A stretch of DNA of 64,000 nucleotides, from contig CAKZPA010000037.1 of assembly GCA_937138415.1 (NCBI GenBank), positions 1 to 64,000 of the forward strand, in the 5' to 3' direction. Source of the DNA: an uncultured Nitrospiraceae bacterium (GTDB lineage Bacteria > Nitrospirota > Thermodesulfovibrionia > Thermodesulfovibrionales > SM23-35). Made by a program: the position numbers and the translations under genes. Below, in pieces: positions 19,650 through 30,239 of the stretch; the stretch's first letter is position 1, and every line of letters begins with the position of its first letter. The notes beneath the pieces are model-generated. The model had not been told where the DNA came from. It made no database searches and was given only the letters and a program-made list of their open reading frames with translations.

Positions 19650-19698
19650 GGGAACGTTATTGTCCTCCTTGCGGCCGATAGCGTAAACTATTCCGTCC

Positions 19699-21417
19699 AT
19701 GAAAACAGCGTGTCCGATAGAGCTCACGAAAGAACCCAAGATCGCCTATTTTTCCATGGAAATAGGCATTCAGAACGACATACCCACCTACAGCGGCGGC
19801 CTCGGCGTTCTCGCCGGGGACACGATCAGAACGGCCGCTGACCTTCAGCTCCCGATGGTTGCGGTGACGCTCTTGACGAAGAAAGGGTACTTCATTCAGG
19901 AACTCGACGATGCCGGCAGACAGAGGGAGCACCCGTACTCCTGGGATCCCTCAAAGCACATGGTCCTGCTGCCGACGAGAGTTGCCGTGACCATCGAGGG
20001 TCGAGACGTTCTCGTGCAGGCCTGGCAGTATACGGTCACGAGTTTGACGCAGGGGTGCGTCCCCCTCTTTTTTCTCGACACGGACATCGAAGAAAACGCG
20101 CCCGAGGACCGGCAGATCACGCACTGCCTTTACGGGGGAGACGAGGCGTACCGCTTGAAGCAGGAGATCGTCCTCGGCATCGGAGGAGTGAGAATGCTCC
20201 ACGAACTCGGCTTCGAGATCAAGAAGTACCACATGAACGAGGGTCACTCGAGCCTCCTGACGCTCGAACTCCTCAACCGGTTCAAGCGGCCGATCGAAGA
20301 CGTGTGGGACGAGAAACTTGTGTGGGACGTCGAGCGCGTGAAAGATCTCTGCGTATTTACCACCCACACGCCGATCGAAGCGGGACACGACAGATTTTCG
20401 TACGATCTCGTCGTGAGAATCCTCGGCGAAATTGTGCCCCTCAAGGTGCTGAAGGAACTCGGCGGTGCGGACAGCCTCAACATGACGCGACTCGGCCTCA
20501 ATCTGAGCAAGTTCATCAACGGGGTCGCGAAGAAACACGGGGAGGTGTCGCGGAACATGTTCCCCGGCTACGAGATCAGCGCCATCACCAACGGCGTGCA
20601 TTCCTACACGTGGACGTGCGACAGCTTCAAGAGGTTGTACGACAAGTACCTACCGGGCTGGGCGAACGAGCCCGAACTTTTCGTCCGGGTAACCCGCATA
20701 CCAAAATCCGAAATCTGGGATGCCCACATGGAAGCGAAAAACGCCCTCCTCTCGTTCGTCCTCAGGACGGCCGGTGTCCGGATGGATCCCGACGTTCTCA
20801 CGATCGGCTTTGCGCGTCGGGCGACGGCGTACAAGCGCGCCGATCTGATTTTCTCTGACGTCGAAAGACTGCGACGGATCGGAAGCGGAAAAATTCAGAT
20901 CGTGTTCGCAGGGAAGGCTCACCCGAAGGATGACCTTGGGAAGAAACTGATCCAGAAGATCTTCTCGGTGCGGGAACGCCTCAAGGGTGTGATCACCATC
21001 GTCTACCTCACGAATTACGACATGAACATAGCGCTGACCATGGTGTCGGGCGTCGATCTCTGGTTGAACACGCCCTTGAGGCCGAGGGAGGCGTCAGGGA
21101 CGAGCGGAATGAAAGCGGTCCATAACGGCGTACCGAATTTCAGCGTCCTCGATGGGTGGTGGATCGAGGGTCATATCGAAGGGTGGACGGGCTGGTCGAT
21201 CGGACCCCATCCCGTCGAGACGTCCCTCGTCGAAAATGTCGACTCCCGGGACGCCGATGACCTCTACGATAAACTGGAACAGATCATTATCCCTCTGTAT
21301 TATGACAACAGACCGGCGTGGATAGAGATGATGCAGAACGCGATCGGCATGAACGCCTACTATTTCAATTCCCACCGCATGATGCGACGCTACGTCACCG
21401 AAGCATACATCCGGTGA
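19699..21417 (+). CDS. glgP: Alpha-glucan (glycogen) phosphorylase, short form
   Basis: IAYFSMEIGIQNDIPTYSGGLGVLAGDTIRTAADL, HMNEGHSSLLTLELL, GFARRATAYKRADLIFSD, RPREASGTSGMKAVHNGVPNFSVLDGWW. Confidence 0.93.
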   Translation: MKTACPIELTKEPKIAYFSMEIGIQNDIPTYSGGLGVLAGDTIRTAADLQLPMVAVTLLTKKGYFIQELDDAGRQREHPYSWDPSKHMVLLPTRVAVTIEGRDVLVQAWQYTVTSLTQGCVPLFFLDTDIEENAPEDRQITHCLYGGDEAYRLKQEIVLGIGGVRMLHELGFEIKKYHMNEGHSSLLTLELLNRFKRPIEDVWDEKLVWDVERVKDLCVFTTHTPIEAGHDRFSYDLVVRILGEIVPLKVLKELGGADSLNMTRLGLNLSKFINGVAKKHGEVSRNMFPGYEISAITNGVHSYTWTCDSFKRLYDKYLPGWANEPELFVRVTRIPKSEIWDAHMEAKNALLSFVLRTAGVRMDPDVLTIGFARRATAYKRADLIFSDVERLRRIGSGKIQIVFAGKAHPKDDLGKKLIQKIFSVRERLKGVITIVYLTNYDMNIALTMVSGVDLWLNTPLRPREASGTSGMKAVHNGVPNFSVLDGWWIEGHIEGWTGWSIGPHPVETSLVENVDSRDADDLYDKLEQIIIPLYYDNRPAWIEMMQNAIGMNAYYFNSHRMMRRYVTEAYIR

Positions 21418-21504
21418 CGGAGAGCGAACCGTCATCGTTCTCGCACCATCTGCGCTCCTGAAAAGCGGTTCTCCGTCGGTTCCTTCGTGAATGGTGGGTT
21501 AGGT

Positions 21505-22761
21505 TCACTCGTCTTTCACTCTCCGCACATCCGCGCCGATCATCCTCAGCTTCTCTTCGATCATTTCGTATCCCCTGTCGAGATGGTAGATCCTCCGTAT
21601 CTCGGTCTCGCCCTTCGCCGCGAGCGCGGCGACGACGAGTGACGCGCTCGCGCGCAGGTCAGTCGCCATGAGCGGCGCACCGTGCAATCGGCCAACCCCC
21701 TTCACTGTCGCGATCCCGCCCTCAACCGTGATATCAGCGCCCATCCTCACGAGTTCTGCGACATGCATGAAACGGTTCTCGAAAACCGTTTCCTTGACGA
21801 TGCTCGTCCCCTCCGCGACTGCCATGAGCGCCATGAACTGCGCCTGCATATCGGTCGGGAAGCCGGGGTAAGGTATCGTCTTGACATTCGTCGATTTCGG
21901 TCTGGCCGGCCCGATCACGCGGACGCCCCCTTCCCCGCCGTGGAACTGTAGTCCGGCTTCCCCGAGTTTCATGACGACCGCATCGAGATGGTCCATCCTG
22001 CACTCTTTCAGGACGATGTCGCCACCCGTAATGCCGGCGACGGTCATGAAGGTGCCCGCCTCGATACGGTCGGGAATGATCGAATGTTCCAGTGGTTTCA
22101 GCTCGTTCACTCCCTCGATCTCGACGACGCTTTCTCCCGCTCCGCGTATCCTGGCGCCCATCGTCGCGAGCGCGTCCGCAAGGTCCACGACTTCAGGTTC
22201 GCGGGCAGCATTTTCGAGAACGGTCGTCCCCTTTGCGAGTGTCGCCGCCATCATGAGATTTTCCGTCCCCGTAACGGTCGGTGTGTCGAAGTAAATCGCT
22301 GCACCCTTCAGCCGACGAGTCCTCGCGACCACGTATCCCGCCTCGAGCTTCACCTCTGCCCCCAGTTTCTCCAAACCCATCAGGTGGAGATTGATCGGCC
22401 TCGCGCCGATGGCGCACCCGCCGGGAAGGGAGACCTTCGCACGACCGAACTTGGCGAGGAGCGGACCGAGGACGAGGATGGATGCGCGCATCGTTCGGAC
22501 GAGATCGTAGGGAGCCTCGAAGACGTTGATCCGTTCCGTGCTGATGAGCGCCTTGCTCCGCTCGTAGTGAAACCCCGCACCGAGATGCGCGAGGAGTCTG
22601 CCCATCGTCATGATGTCCCGCAAATGCGGCACCCTTCGGATTATCGATTCGCCGGACGCCAGGAGCGACGCCGCCATGATCGGCAGAGCGGCGTTCTTCG
22701 CGCCGCTGATCGCAACCTCTCCCCTGAGTTTCCGGCCTCCGCGTATGATCAGTTTATCCAT
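21505..22761 (-). CDS. murA: UDP-N-acetylglucosamine 1-carboxyvinyltransferase
   Basis: [64 protein letters not shown]. Confidence 0.96.
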   Translation of the reverse strand: MDKLIIRGGRKLRGEVAISGAKNAALPIMAASLLASGESIIRRVPHLRDIMTMGRLLAHLGAGFHYERSKALISTERINVFEAPYDLVRTMRASILVLGPLLAKFGRAKVSLPGGCAIGARPINLHLMGLEKLGAEVKLEAGYVVARTRRLKGAAIYFDTPTVTGTENLMMAATLAKGTTVLENAAREPEVVDLADALATMGARIRGAGESVVEIEGVNELKPLEHSIIPDRIEAGTFMTVAGITGGDIVLKECRMDHLDAVVMKLGEAGLQFHGGEGGVRVIGPARPKSTNVKTIPYPGFPTDMQAQFMALMAVAEGTSIVKETVFENRFMHVAELVRMGADITVEGGIATVKGVGRLHGAPLMATDLRASASLVVAALAAKGETEIRRIYHLDRGYEMIEEKLRMIGADVRRVKDE

Positions 22762-22836
22762 GCGACGACCTCGCCGTGCGTGCGTTCATTATACTATGGG
22801 CACGCGAAAATGACATCGAATGACGACGATTTCATG

Positions 22837-22866
22837 TTGCCCAAATAAATTTTCGTGCGCTATACT
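22837..22866 (+). promoter_or_regulatory. Sigma70-type promoter upstream of the MgtE-N/CBS gene
   Basis: TTGCCC-N18-TATACT. Confidence 0.5.
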
Positions 22867-22917
22867 TAGACGCGACACATCCGATCTCAATTCCGTCACG
22901 TTCCGGAGAGCGAAGGT

Positions 22918-24180
22918 ATGCCCTTATTCGGTGAACTGTTCGTCAGCGAACTGCTCAAGAAACCCGTCCTCGACCCGCTGGGTGAGGAACTGGGAAAAGT
23001 GCGAGACATGATGATGATCAAGGGAGATCCCTTCCCGAAAGTATCCGGTCTCATCGTCGAGAAAAGACGGAAGAATTACGTCATGCCGTGGGAGGAACTG
23101 AACATATTCAACAAGAGGATCATCTCTGCGAAGATCTACGGCGACCGGCTCCGTCCCTACGATTACAACGAGACGGATCTCCTCATCGTGAGGGACATCT
23201 TCGACAAGCAGATCGTGGACGCGAACGGCGCGAAAGTGGTCAGAGTCAACGATGTGAAGCTCGAGGGATTCGATTCGGAAGCCATTCTCGTGGCTGTGGA
23301 TGTCGGTATGCGCGGCATCATGCGAAGGTTGGGCATAGAGCGAGGCGGCGAGGATATGCTGCGGCTTTTCAGGAAGCATCTCCCCTACAACCTCATCAGT
23401 TGGAACTACATCCAGCCGCTCGAGCCGAAGTTGACCACGATATCGCTCACTGTCCCGCGGCAGATGGTATCGGAGCTTCACCCGGCGGACATCGCGGACA
23501 TCATCAGTCAGGTCTCCCGCAAAGAAGGGGCGTCGCTCTTCAAGGAACTCGACGTCGAAACGGCCGCCGAAGCTCTCTCCGAATTGGAGCCGGACGTCCA
23601 GACGGCCATTATAACGACCATGGATACGCCGAGAGCCGCGGACATCATAGAGGAGATGCCTCCCGATGAAGCGGCGGATGTGCTGAGCGACCTTCCGGTC
23701 GATAAAGCCAAGGAGATCCTCGAGCAGATCGACAGGGATGACGCCGAGGACATCCAGGAGCTCCTCGGCCACGAGGAAGATACGGCGGGCGGTCTGATGA
23801 CGAACGAGTTTATTGCGTATCCGCCGGAACTGCTCGTCAGCGAAGCCCTTGAGCGGTTCAAGAAAGACGCCACGGAGGTCGAGGCTGTGTACTATCTCTA
23901 CGTCACCGATGCCGACGATAAAATCAAAGGCGTCGTATCCTTGCGCGACCTTCTCCTCGCGCCGCTCGATGCGAGACTCGCCGATATCATGAAGACGAAG
24001 CTCAAGATTGTCTCCCCCGATGCAGACGAAATCGAAGTCGCCGAAATCGTGTCGAAATACAACCTGGTGGCTATCCCCGTCGTCGACAACCAGGGATATT
24101 TGCTCGGCATCGTCACGGTCGATGACATCCTCGACCGTGTCCTCCCACCCACAGCAAAGCGGAAACGGAGGAAGGTGTGA
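22918..24180 (+). CDS. PRC-barrel / MgtE N-terminal / CBS-pair protein lacking the MgtE membrane domain
   Basis: N-terminal PRC-barrel-like segments, MgtE-N-like superhelical repeats (LHPADIADIISQ...ADIIEEMPPDEAADVLSDLPVDKAKEILEQI...DDAEDIQELLGHEEDTAGGLMT), then a CBS pair; no hydrophobic TM block before the stop. Confidence 0.85.
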   Translation: MPLFGELFVSELLKKPVLDPLGEELGKVRDMMMIKGDPFPKVSGLIVEKRRKNYVMPWEELNIFNKRIISAKIYGDRLRPYDYNETDLLIVRDIFDKQIVDANGAKVVRVNDVKLEGFDSEAILVAVDVGMRGIMRRLGIERGGEDMLRLFRKHLPYNLISWNYIQPLEPKLTTISLTVPRQMVSELHPADIADIISQVSRKEGASLFKELDVETAAEALSELEPDVQTAIITTMDTPRAADIIEEMPPDEAADVLSDLPVDKAKEILEQIDRDDAEDIQELLGHEEDTAGGLMTNEFIAYPPELLVSEALERFKKDATEVEAVYYLYVTDADDKIKGVVSLRDLLLAPLDARLADIMKTKLKIVSPDADEIEVAEIVSKYNLVAIPVVDNQGYLLGIVTVDDILDRVLPPTAKRKRRKV

Positions 24181-25412
24181 GCCTCTGGCGACGATTCGTC
24201 ATTTTTCTGTCGATTATGGGTCCCGGCGTTATCACCGCAAATATCGACAACGACGCGAGCGGTATTACGACCTATTCCGTCTGCGGAGCGCGTTTCGGCT
24301 ATGCGCTCCTCTGGACCCTGATCCCGACCACGATCGCCCTCATCGTCATCCAGGAGATGGTTGCGAGGATGGGAGCGGTGACCGGAAAAGGACTTTCCGA
24401 TCTCATTCGGGAGCAGTACGGTGTCAGATCGACGTTCTACATGATGACCATTCTCTTCGTCGCGAACTTCGGCACGACCGTGGCGAACTTCGCCGGATGG
24501 GCAGCCAGCATGGAGATCCTCGGCTTCAGCAAGTACGTCATGGCGCCGCTCGGGGCTGTCTTCATCTGGTTCCTCGTTGTCCGGGGGAATTATCGCTCCG
24601 TCGAGCGCATTCTCCTCGCCGCCTGCCTTCTCTATTTCGGCTACGTCCTGTCGGGTATCATGGCGAAACCCGACTGGGGAGCCGTCTCCTCGGCGACGTT
24701 CGTGCCCCGCATCCAGTGGGACTCGGAGTACATCATCCTCTGCATCGCGATTATCGGCACGACGATCACGCCGTGGATGCAATTCTACCTGCAGTCATCG
24801 ATCGCCGAGAAAGGCATAAAAAAGGAAGACTACAAGGCATCCCGCCTCGATGTCTTCATCGGATGCAGCATTACAGATATCGTGTCGTTCTTCATCATCG
24901 TTACTTGTGCCACGACCCTCTTTCCGCTCGGCATCCGAATCAATGAAGCCCATGAAGCTGCGCTCGCTCTCAAACCGCTCGCGGGAGACTACGCGTTTCT
25001 CATTTTCGCCGTCTGTCTCGCGAATGCGTCGCTCCTCGGGGCGATTATCGTGCCGCTCGCAACCTCGTACTATATCTGTGAGGCGATGGGGTGGGAACGC
25101 GGCGTCAACAAGACATTCAGCGAGGCCCCTCAGTTCATGTGGATCTACACGTTCATGATCGTCACGGCAGTGATCGTCATCCTCATCCCGAAGGCACCGC
25201 TTGTCTTTCTGATGGTCCTCTCCTCGATTTTGAACGGAATTCTCCTCCCGTTCGTGCTCGTCTACGCGCTCTCACTCGTCAATGACAGAAAGATCATGGG
25301 CAATTACGTGAATTCGAAATTCTACAATGTCATATCGTGGGCGACGATCGGATCGATCGCCGCACTTGCTATCGTTTTCGTCTTTGCGGCGGCGCTACCG
25401 ATAGGGGACTGA
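24177..25412 (+). CDS. NRAMP-family divalent metal transporter, non-canonical (NRMT-like)
   Basis: GTG start overlapping the upstream TGA (GTGA). TM1 GPGVITANIDNDASGI; TM6 IIGTTITPWMQFYLQSS; ~11 hydrophobic segments. Confidence 0.85.
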   Translation: MSLWRRFVIFLSIMGPGVITANIDNDASGITTYSVCGARFGYALLWTLIPTTIALIVIQEMVARMGAVTGKGLSDLIREQYGVRSTFYMMTILFVANFGTTVANFAGWAASMEILGFSKYVMAPLGAVFIWFLVVRGNYRSVERILLAACLLYFGYVLSGIMAKPDWGAVSSATFVPRIQWDSEYIILCIAIIGTTITPWMQFYLQSSIAEKGIKKEDYKASRLDVFIGCSITDIVSFFIIVTCATTLFPLGIRINEAHEAALALKPLAGDYAFLIFAVCLANASLLGAIIVPLATSYYICEAMGWERGVNKTFSEAPQFMWIYTFMIVTAVIVILIPKAPLVFLMVLSSILNGILLPFVLVYALSLVNDRKIMGNYVNSKFYNVISWATIGSIAALAIVFVFAAALPIGD

Positions 25413-25413
25413 C

Positions 25414-26475
25414 ATGGTGCGTTCGATAGACTGGGTCGACGGGAAGGTCGTCATTCTCGATCAGACGAAGCTCCCGTTCGATGTGAGCTATATTCCGTGT
25501 GATGATTACCGTACGGTCGCGGAGTGCATTCGAACACTCCGCGTCCGCGGGGCTCCCGCGATCGGTATTGCGGCGGCGATGGGTATCGCTCTCGCCTGTC
25601 AAAACGTAACGGCACGAACCTATCGGCAGTTGCGCAGCGCGCTCGAACCAGTGTTCGGAGAGATGCTTTCGACTCGACCGACTGCCGTCAATATCCGCTG
25701 GGCTGTCGAGCGGATGAAACGGCTCCTCTCGAATCACCGTCACCTACCCGTAGAGGATCTGAAAGAACTCGCCATCGAGGAGTCTCGGCGGATACGCGAT
25801 GAAGATATCGCCGTGAACAGGGCGATCGGTCAATGGGGCGCCCAGTTTATCAAGGACGGGGATACCATTCTGACGCACTGCAACGCGGGCTCGCTCGCGA
25901 CCGGTGGTTACGGGACGGCGACGGCGCCGTTGCTCGTCGCCCGCGATCAGGGGAAGAGGATCCGGGTCATCGCGAGCGAGACGAGGCCGTTGCTCCAGGG
26001 AGCGCGTCTCACCGCTTGGGAACTCGCTCAGGAAGAAATCCCGGTGAGCATCGTCACGGACAATTCGGCGGGCTGGCTTCTCCACAGAGGGGAAATAGAC
26101 CTCGTCATCGTCGGGACGGATCGAACGGTCAGAAACGGAGATGTCGCAAACAAGATCGGGACCTACTCGCTCGCGGTCCTCTGCCGGGAAAACAAGGTCC
26201 CGTTCTACGTCGCGGCTCCGCTGAGCAGCATCGATTTCTCGATCCCGTCGGGCGAGCACATTCCCCTCGAGGAGAGAAGCCCCGAGGAAGTGACGACCGT
26301 CCTTGGACGCTGTCCCATCGCACCACCCGGGGTCCCTGCTCGGAACATCGCGTTCGACGTGACCCCCCACCGGTACATCACGGCGATCATCACCGAGCGG
26401 GGGGCGTTCCGACCGAAAGACATAAAGAAATTGGCGCGGAGCGTGCCCGTCGACGACATACGCATGAGGGCATGA
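25414..26475 (+). CDS. mtnA: S-methyl-5-thioribose-1-phosphate isomerase
   Basis: RGAPAIGIAAAMGIAL, LTHCNAGSLATGGYGTA, ETRPLLQGARLTAWEL, VGTDRTVRNGDVANKIGTYSLA. Confidence 0.95.
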   Translation: MVRSIDWVDGKVVILDQTKLPFDVSYIPCDDYRTVAECIRTLRVRGAPAIGIAAAMGIALACQNVTARTYRQLRSALEPVFGEMLSTRPTAVNIRWAVERMKRLLSNHRHLPVEDLKELAIEESRRIRDEDIAVNRAIGQWGAQFIKDGDTILTHCNAGSLATGGYGTATAPLLVARDQGKRIRVIASETRPLLQGARLTAWELAQEEIPVSIVTDNSAGWLLHRGEIDLVIVGTDRTVRNGDVANKIGTYSLAVLCRENKVPFYVAAPLSSIDFSIPSGEHIPLEERSPEEVTTVLGRCPIAPPGVPARNIAFDVTPHRYITAIITERGAFRPKDIKKLARSVPVDDIRMRA

Positions 26476-26536
26476 GCACGGCTCCCGGACCGCCTCGTCG
26501 CTTGACATTCCCCAAAACGCTACACTACCATTAACA

Positions 26537-27508
26537 GTGGATTTGGACGATATTTTCAAACAGTACGAGGCCGATCTCGGGAGCACGGAGGACCGGATAC
26601 GAGATCTCTTTCGGAGCTCCGCGTCGACGATCTCGCTTATCGGCAATCACATCCTCGATGGCGGCGGGAAGAGGCTGAGGCCGCTCATCCTCCTGCTCAG
26701 CGCGGAAATCGCGGGCTTCAGAGGGGACGCACGCCTGACGCTCGCGGCCATCGTCGAATCCATTCACACGGCATCTCTCCTCCACGACGACGTCGTCGAT
26801 GGCGCCGATATTCGCAGGGGAAAAATTCCTGCGCACAAGGTGTGGGGAAATCAGGTCGTTATCCTCGTCGGCGATTTTCTCTATTCGAATGCCCTCAGAC
26901 TTGCCGTCCAGCAGAAGAGCCAGCGCATCATGGAGGCTCTCTCGGATGCGACGACGCGAATGACCGAGGGGGAACTTCTCCAGCTGTCGCGCACGGGCGA
27001 TCCCGGCATCACCGAAGACGAGTACATGGCTATCATATCGGCCAAGACCGCGGCGCTGATTTCAGCCGCCTGCCGTATCGGCGCAATCCTCGGCTCGCTG
27101 CCGGAAGAGAAGGAATGCGCGCTCGCAACCTATGGGAAAAATGTGGGGATGGCATTCCAAATGACAGACGATATCCTCGACTACGTCGCGGACGAAGGCA
27201 GTCTCGGCAAACGGTTGGGGAAGGATCTGAGGGAAGGAAAGATAACGCTCCCGCTCATCCTCCTCCTCAAAACCGCCGACGCTTCCGAAAGAGAGGCGGT
27301 CAGGCAAATCGTCCAGAGCGGCTTTACGAAGACCGGCCTGAAACGCATTCTTCGTTTATTCGAGAGGTACGGTACCATCGGGCAGTCGCTCGAAAGGGCC
27401 CGGCAGCTCATCGAGAGCGCGAAGGATCAGCTCGCCGTCTTTCCGGATTCGCCCGCGAAGTATGCTCTCTCCCGGATCGCCGACTATTCCCTGTCGAGGA
27501 ACAGGTGA
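26537..27508 (+). CDS. Polyprenyl (octaprenyl-type) synthase
   Basis: GGGKRLRPLILLLSAE, LLHDDVVDGADIRRGK, FQMTDDILDYVAD. Confidence 0.93.
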   Translation: MDLDDIFKQYEADLGSTEDRIRDLFRSSASTISLIGNHILDGGGKRLRPLILLLSAEIAGFRGDARLTLAAIVESIHTASLLHDDVVDGADIRRGKIPAHKVWGNQVVILVGDFLYSNALRLAVQQKSQRIMEALSDATTRMTEGELLQLSRTGDPGITEDEYMAIISAKTAALISAACRIGAILGSLPEEKECALATYGKNVGMAFQMTDDILDYVADEGSLGKRLGKDLREGKITLPLILLLKTADASEREAVRQIVQSGFTKTGLKRILRLFERYGTIGQSLERARQLIESAKDQLAVFPDSPAKYALSRIADYSLSRNR

Positions 27509-28015
27509 ATGCACCCCCTCGTCGAACTCGCGAAGCGGAGTGTCGAGGCCTACATCACACGGAGGGAGACGATCGGCCTCCTGGAGGACGTCCCCGAATG
27601 CATGACAGGTAAAGCCGGGGTTTTCGTGTGCATCAAGAAACACGGGCGGCTGAGGGGATGTATCGGCACCTTCCAGCCGACGCGCGAGTGTGTCGGTCTC
27701 GAGACGATCGCGAATGCGATCTCCGCTGCCACAGAGGATCCCCGGTTCCCCCCCGTGTCGGAGAAGGAACTGCCGGAGCTGAGTTATTCCGTCGATGTGC
27801 TCTCTCCACCGGAGAAGGTCTCCGACGTATCGGAACTCGACCCGAAAAAATACGGTGTCATCGTCGTGAGTGGATTCAGGCGGGGACTCCTGCTGCCCGA
27901 CCTCGAAGGTGTCGACACGGTCGAGGAGCAGCTCAACATCGCAAAGATGAAAGCCGGCATTGCTCCGCACGAGGACGTCGAGATGTACCGTTTCGAAGTG
28001 CGGCGCTACACATAG
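27509..28015 (+). CDS. AMMECR1 domain protein
   Basis: [51 protein letters not shown] (approximate reading of the listed ORF), [29 protein letters not shown]-like. Confidence 0.92.
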   Translation: MHPLVELAKRSVEAYITRRETIGLLEDVPECMTGKAGVFVCIKKHGRLRGCIGTFQPTRECVGLETIANAISAATEDPRFPPVSEKELPELSYSVDVLSPPEKVSDVSELDPKKYGVIVVSGFRRGLLLPDLEGVDTVEEQLNIAKMKAGIAPHEDVEMYRFEVRRYT

Positions 28016-28062
28016 GACGGATCGTTCACGCACACGGGCCGTCGAGCATTCTATCTCCGGAC

Positions 28063-28539
28063 CTACGATCTCTTGTACGTACCGCTCAGGCCACCCCGTT
28101 TTTCCACGAGGACGATGTCGGAGATTGCCATCTCCTTGTCGATTGCTTTGCACATATCGTAAATGGTGAGCGCTGCAACGGAAACCGCCGTCAACGCTTC
28201 CATCTCGACGCCGGTCTGCCCCGCGACCTTCACGCTCGACTCGATATCGATCTTCCCTTTTTTCTCGTCGATCGTGAAGTCGACCGTAACCGATGCGATG
28301 GCGAGCGGATGGCAGAGGGGAATGAGATCGCTCGTTTTTTTTGCCGCCATAATGCCGGCGATGCGTGCCACGCTGAAGACGTCACCTTTCGGGACCGTCT
28401 TTTCCTGGATCATGGCGAGCGTCTCGGGCTTCATCGAAATGGATCCGCGGGCGACCGCGAACCGCTCACTCGCTTCCTTCCCGCTGATATCGACCATCCG
28501 TGCCCTTCCCTGCTCGTCGACGTGAGAAAGTTTTTTCAT
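28063..28539 (-). CDS. moaC: Cyclic pyranopterin monophosphate synthase MoaC
   Basis: [65 protein letters not shown]. Confidence 0.96.
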   Translation of the reverse strand: MKKLSHVDEQGRARMVDISGKEASERFAVARGSISMKPETLAMIQEKTVPKGDVFSVARIAGIMAAKKTSDLIPLCHPLAIASVTVDFTIDEKKGKIDIESSVKVAGQTGVEMEALTAVSVAALTIYDMCKAIDKEMAISDIVLVEKRGGLSGTYKRS

Positions 28540-28553
28540 AGCGAGAATCCCTC

Positions 28554-28640
28554 TGGTGCCGAAGGCGGGAGTCGAACCCGCACGGCCTTGCGACCACTAG
28601 ACCCTGAACCTAGCGCGTCTGCCAGTTCCGCCACTTCGGC
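28554..28640 (-). tRNA. tRNA-Leu (CAG anticodon), CCA encoded
   Basis: Complement GCCGAAG...GCTAGGTTCAGGGTCTAG...GGGTTCGACTCCCGCCTTCGGCACCA; 7-bp acceptor stem, long variable arm, TTC loop. Confidence 0.93.
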
Positions 28641-28770
28641 CCTCCCCTATTATACACAACGCATGAGGTCCACCGGAGAGCGCGCGAGGACCGCGACCCG
28701 TTTATCCACGCGCGGAGACGATGGCGGCCTCTCCGCGATCACCGTGCAGAATTCTTTCGAAGGGGCTCCC

Positions 28771-29691
28771 CTACTTGTGCTCTTCCGAGGAAATAATCTC
28801 CTGCGGATATTTTTTGACGAAGATGAGGAACTCTTCGGCAACGTGCGGGAGGATCGCCTTCGGAAGAAGAATGAGGGAGAACTTTCTCACGATATTCCCT
28901 TCCCTCAGCGTAAGCGCGTGCAACTTTCCCTCCTCCTGTTCTTTCCTGACCGCCCACTTCGAGAGAATGGAGACACCGATTCCTCCTTCGACCGCGACCT
29001 TGATGGATTCGGTACTGCCGAGGGTGAGGGCAATGTGCAGATCATCGATGCCGAAGCCGTACAATGCGAAATAGTCCATGATCTTCTGTCTCGTTCCCGA
29101 CCCTTCCTCCCGAATGACGAAGGGTTCCCGGATGATGTCGAAGAGCGATATCATCTTCTTCCTCGCCCACGGGTGATTGGTGGATACGATCGGAACGAGT
29201 TCGTCCGAAATAATCGGCTCACTCTTGAACGTCGTCCGCGACGTTTCTCCTTCGACGAGGCCAAAATCGACGAGCTGCGAAGAAAGGAGCTCCTCTATCC
29301 TCTTCGTATTGCCGATCCACAGAGAGATTGCAATTTTTGGATACCTCTTCTTGAAATCGATGATGATGCGGGGAAGCACGTAGTTTCCTATCGTCGTGCT
29401 CGCTCCGATGGTGATGCCTCCGCGCATCATACCCGTTATCTTCGCAATTCGCTTTTCGATATCCGTGTAGTGCGCGAGCACGTGCTTCGCCTCTTTATAG
29501 AGGATTTCCCCGACCGGCGTGAGCTTCAGCGTGTCCCGCGATCTGTCGAAGAGCTTCGTGCCGAAATATTCCTCGAGCGCCTGAATCTGCATGCTCACGG
29601 CCGGCTGGCTCAGATGAACGATCCGGGACGCCTTCGAAAAGCTCTTCGTTTCGACGACCGTGCAAAAGAGTTTCAATTTCATATCCATCAT
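28771..29691 (-). CDS. LysR-family transcriptional regulator
   Basis: MKLKLFCTVVETKSFSKASRIVHLSQPAVSMQIQALEEYFGTKLFDRSRDTLKLTPVGEILY. Confidence 0.95.
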   Translation of the reverse strand: MMDMKLKLFCTVVETKSFSKASRIVHLSQPAVSMQIQALEEYFGTKLFDRSRDTLKLTPVGEILYKEAKHVLAHYTDIEKRIAKITGMMRGGITIGASTTIGNYVLPRIIIDFKKRYPKIAISLWIGNTKRIEELLSSQLVDFGLVEGETSRTTFKSEPIISDELVPIVSTNHPWARKKMISLFDIIREPFVIREEGSGTRQKIMDYFALYGFGIDDLHIALTLGSTESIKVAVEGGIGVSILSKWAVRKEQEEGKLHALTLREGNIVRKFSLILLPKAILPHVAEEFLIFVKKYPQEIISSEEHK

Positions 29692-29914
29692 GACGCATAC
29701 TATATCACATTTCTTTATGGATTTATAAGATCAGTGCAAAACGGGTCGCGCGTCGTATTTACTACTACTCCCTAAGACGTCGTGTCGGACGGTGAGTCTG
29801 TGGTTGTGACGGCGAGCCTGCGCGTGACACGATCAGCGCCGTCAGGCGGGCACCGCACGGACTCGGCGGCACGGGCATGAAGGGCGAAACGTCAGCACGG
29901 GAAAGGAGGTCTGT

Positions 29915-30175
29915 ATGGTAGCGAAGGAGACATATGAAGCGTACTGGAAGGAGAACCTGACGTACATCGTGATTCTGCTGTCGATCTGGTTCACGGTGTC
30001 GTACGTGTGCGGAATTCTCATCGCGGACCAGCTCGACACGATCAAGTTCTTCGGGTTTCCGCTGGGGTTCTGGTTTGCGAGCCAGGGATCGGAGGTCACG
30101 TTCGTGATTCTCATCGCGATCTACGTCAAGCTGATGAACGCGCTCGACCGGAAGTACGACGTGCACGAGAAGTGA
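29915..30175 (+). CDS. DUF4212-type small subunit of a sodium/solute symporter
   Basis: 86 aa; YWKENLTYIVILLSIWFTVSYVCGILIADQLDTIKFFGFPLGFWFASQGSEVTFVILIAIYVKLMNALDRKYDV, directly upstream of an SSS symporter. Confidence 0.9.
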   Translation: MVAKETYEAYWKENLTYIVILLSIWFTVSYVCGILIADQLDTIKFFGFPLGFWFASQGSEVTFVILIAIYVKLMNALDRKYDVHEK

Positions 30176-30239
30176 CGCGGACCCTCTGGTGAGCGGGCGC
30201 ATGAGACGATCAGCACACATGAGAGAAAGGGGATAGCAT

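Noticed and set aside
21772-21796. Inverted repeat GAAACGGTT...AACCGTTTC within murA
   Set aside because: Only 9 bp and within a conserved coding region; likely chance.
27628-29775. 715-aa + strand ORF listed in the track
   Set aside because: It runs through AMMECR1 in another frame, then antisense to moaC, across tRNA-Leu and antisense to the LysR gene; a shadow ORF from GC-rich codon bias.
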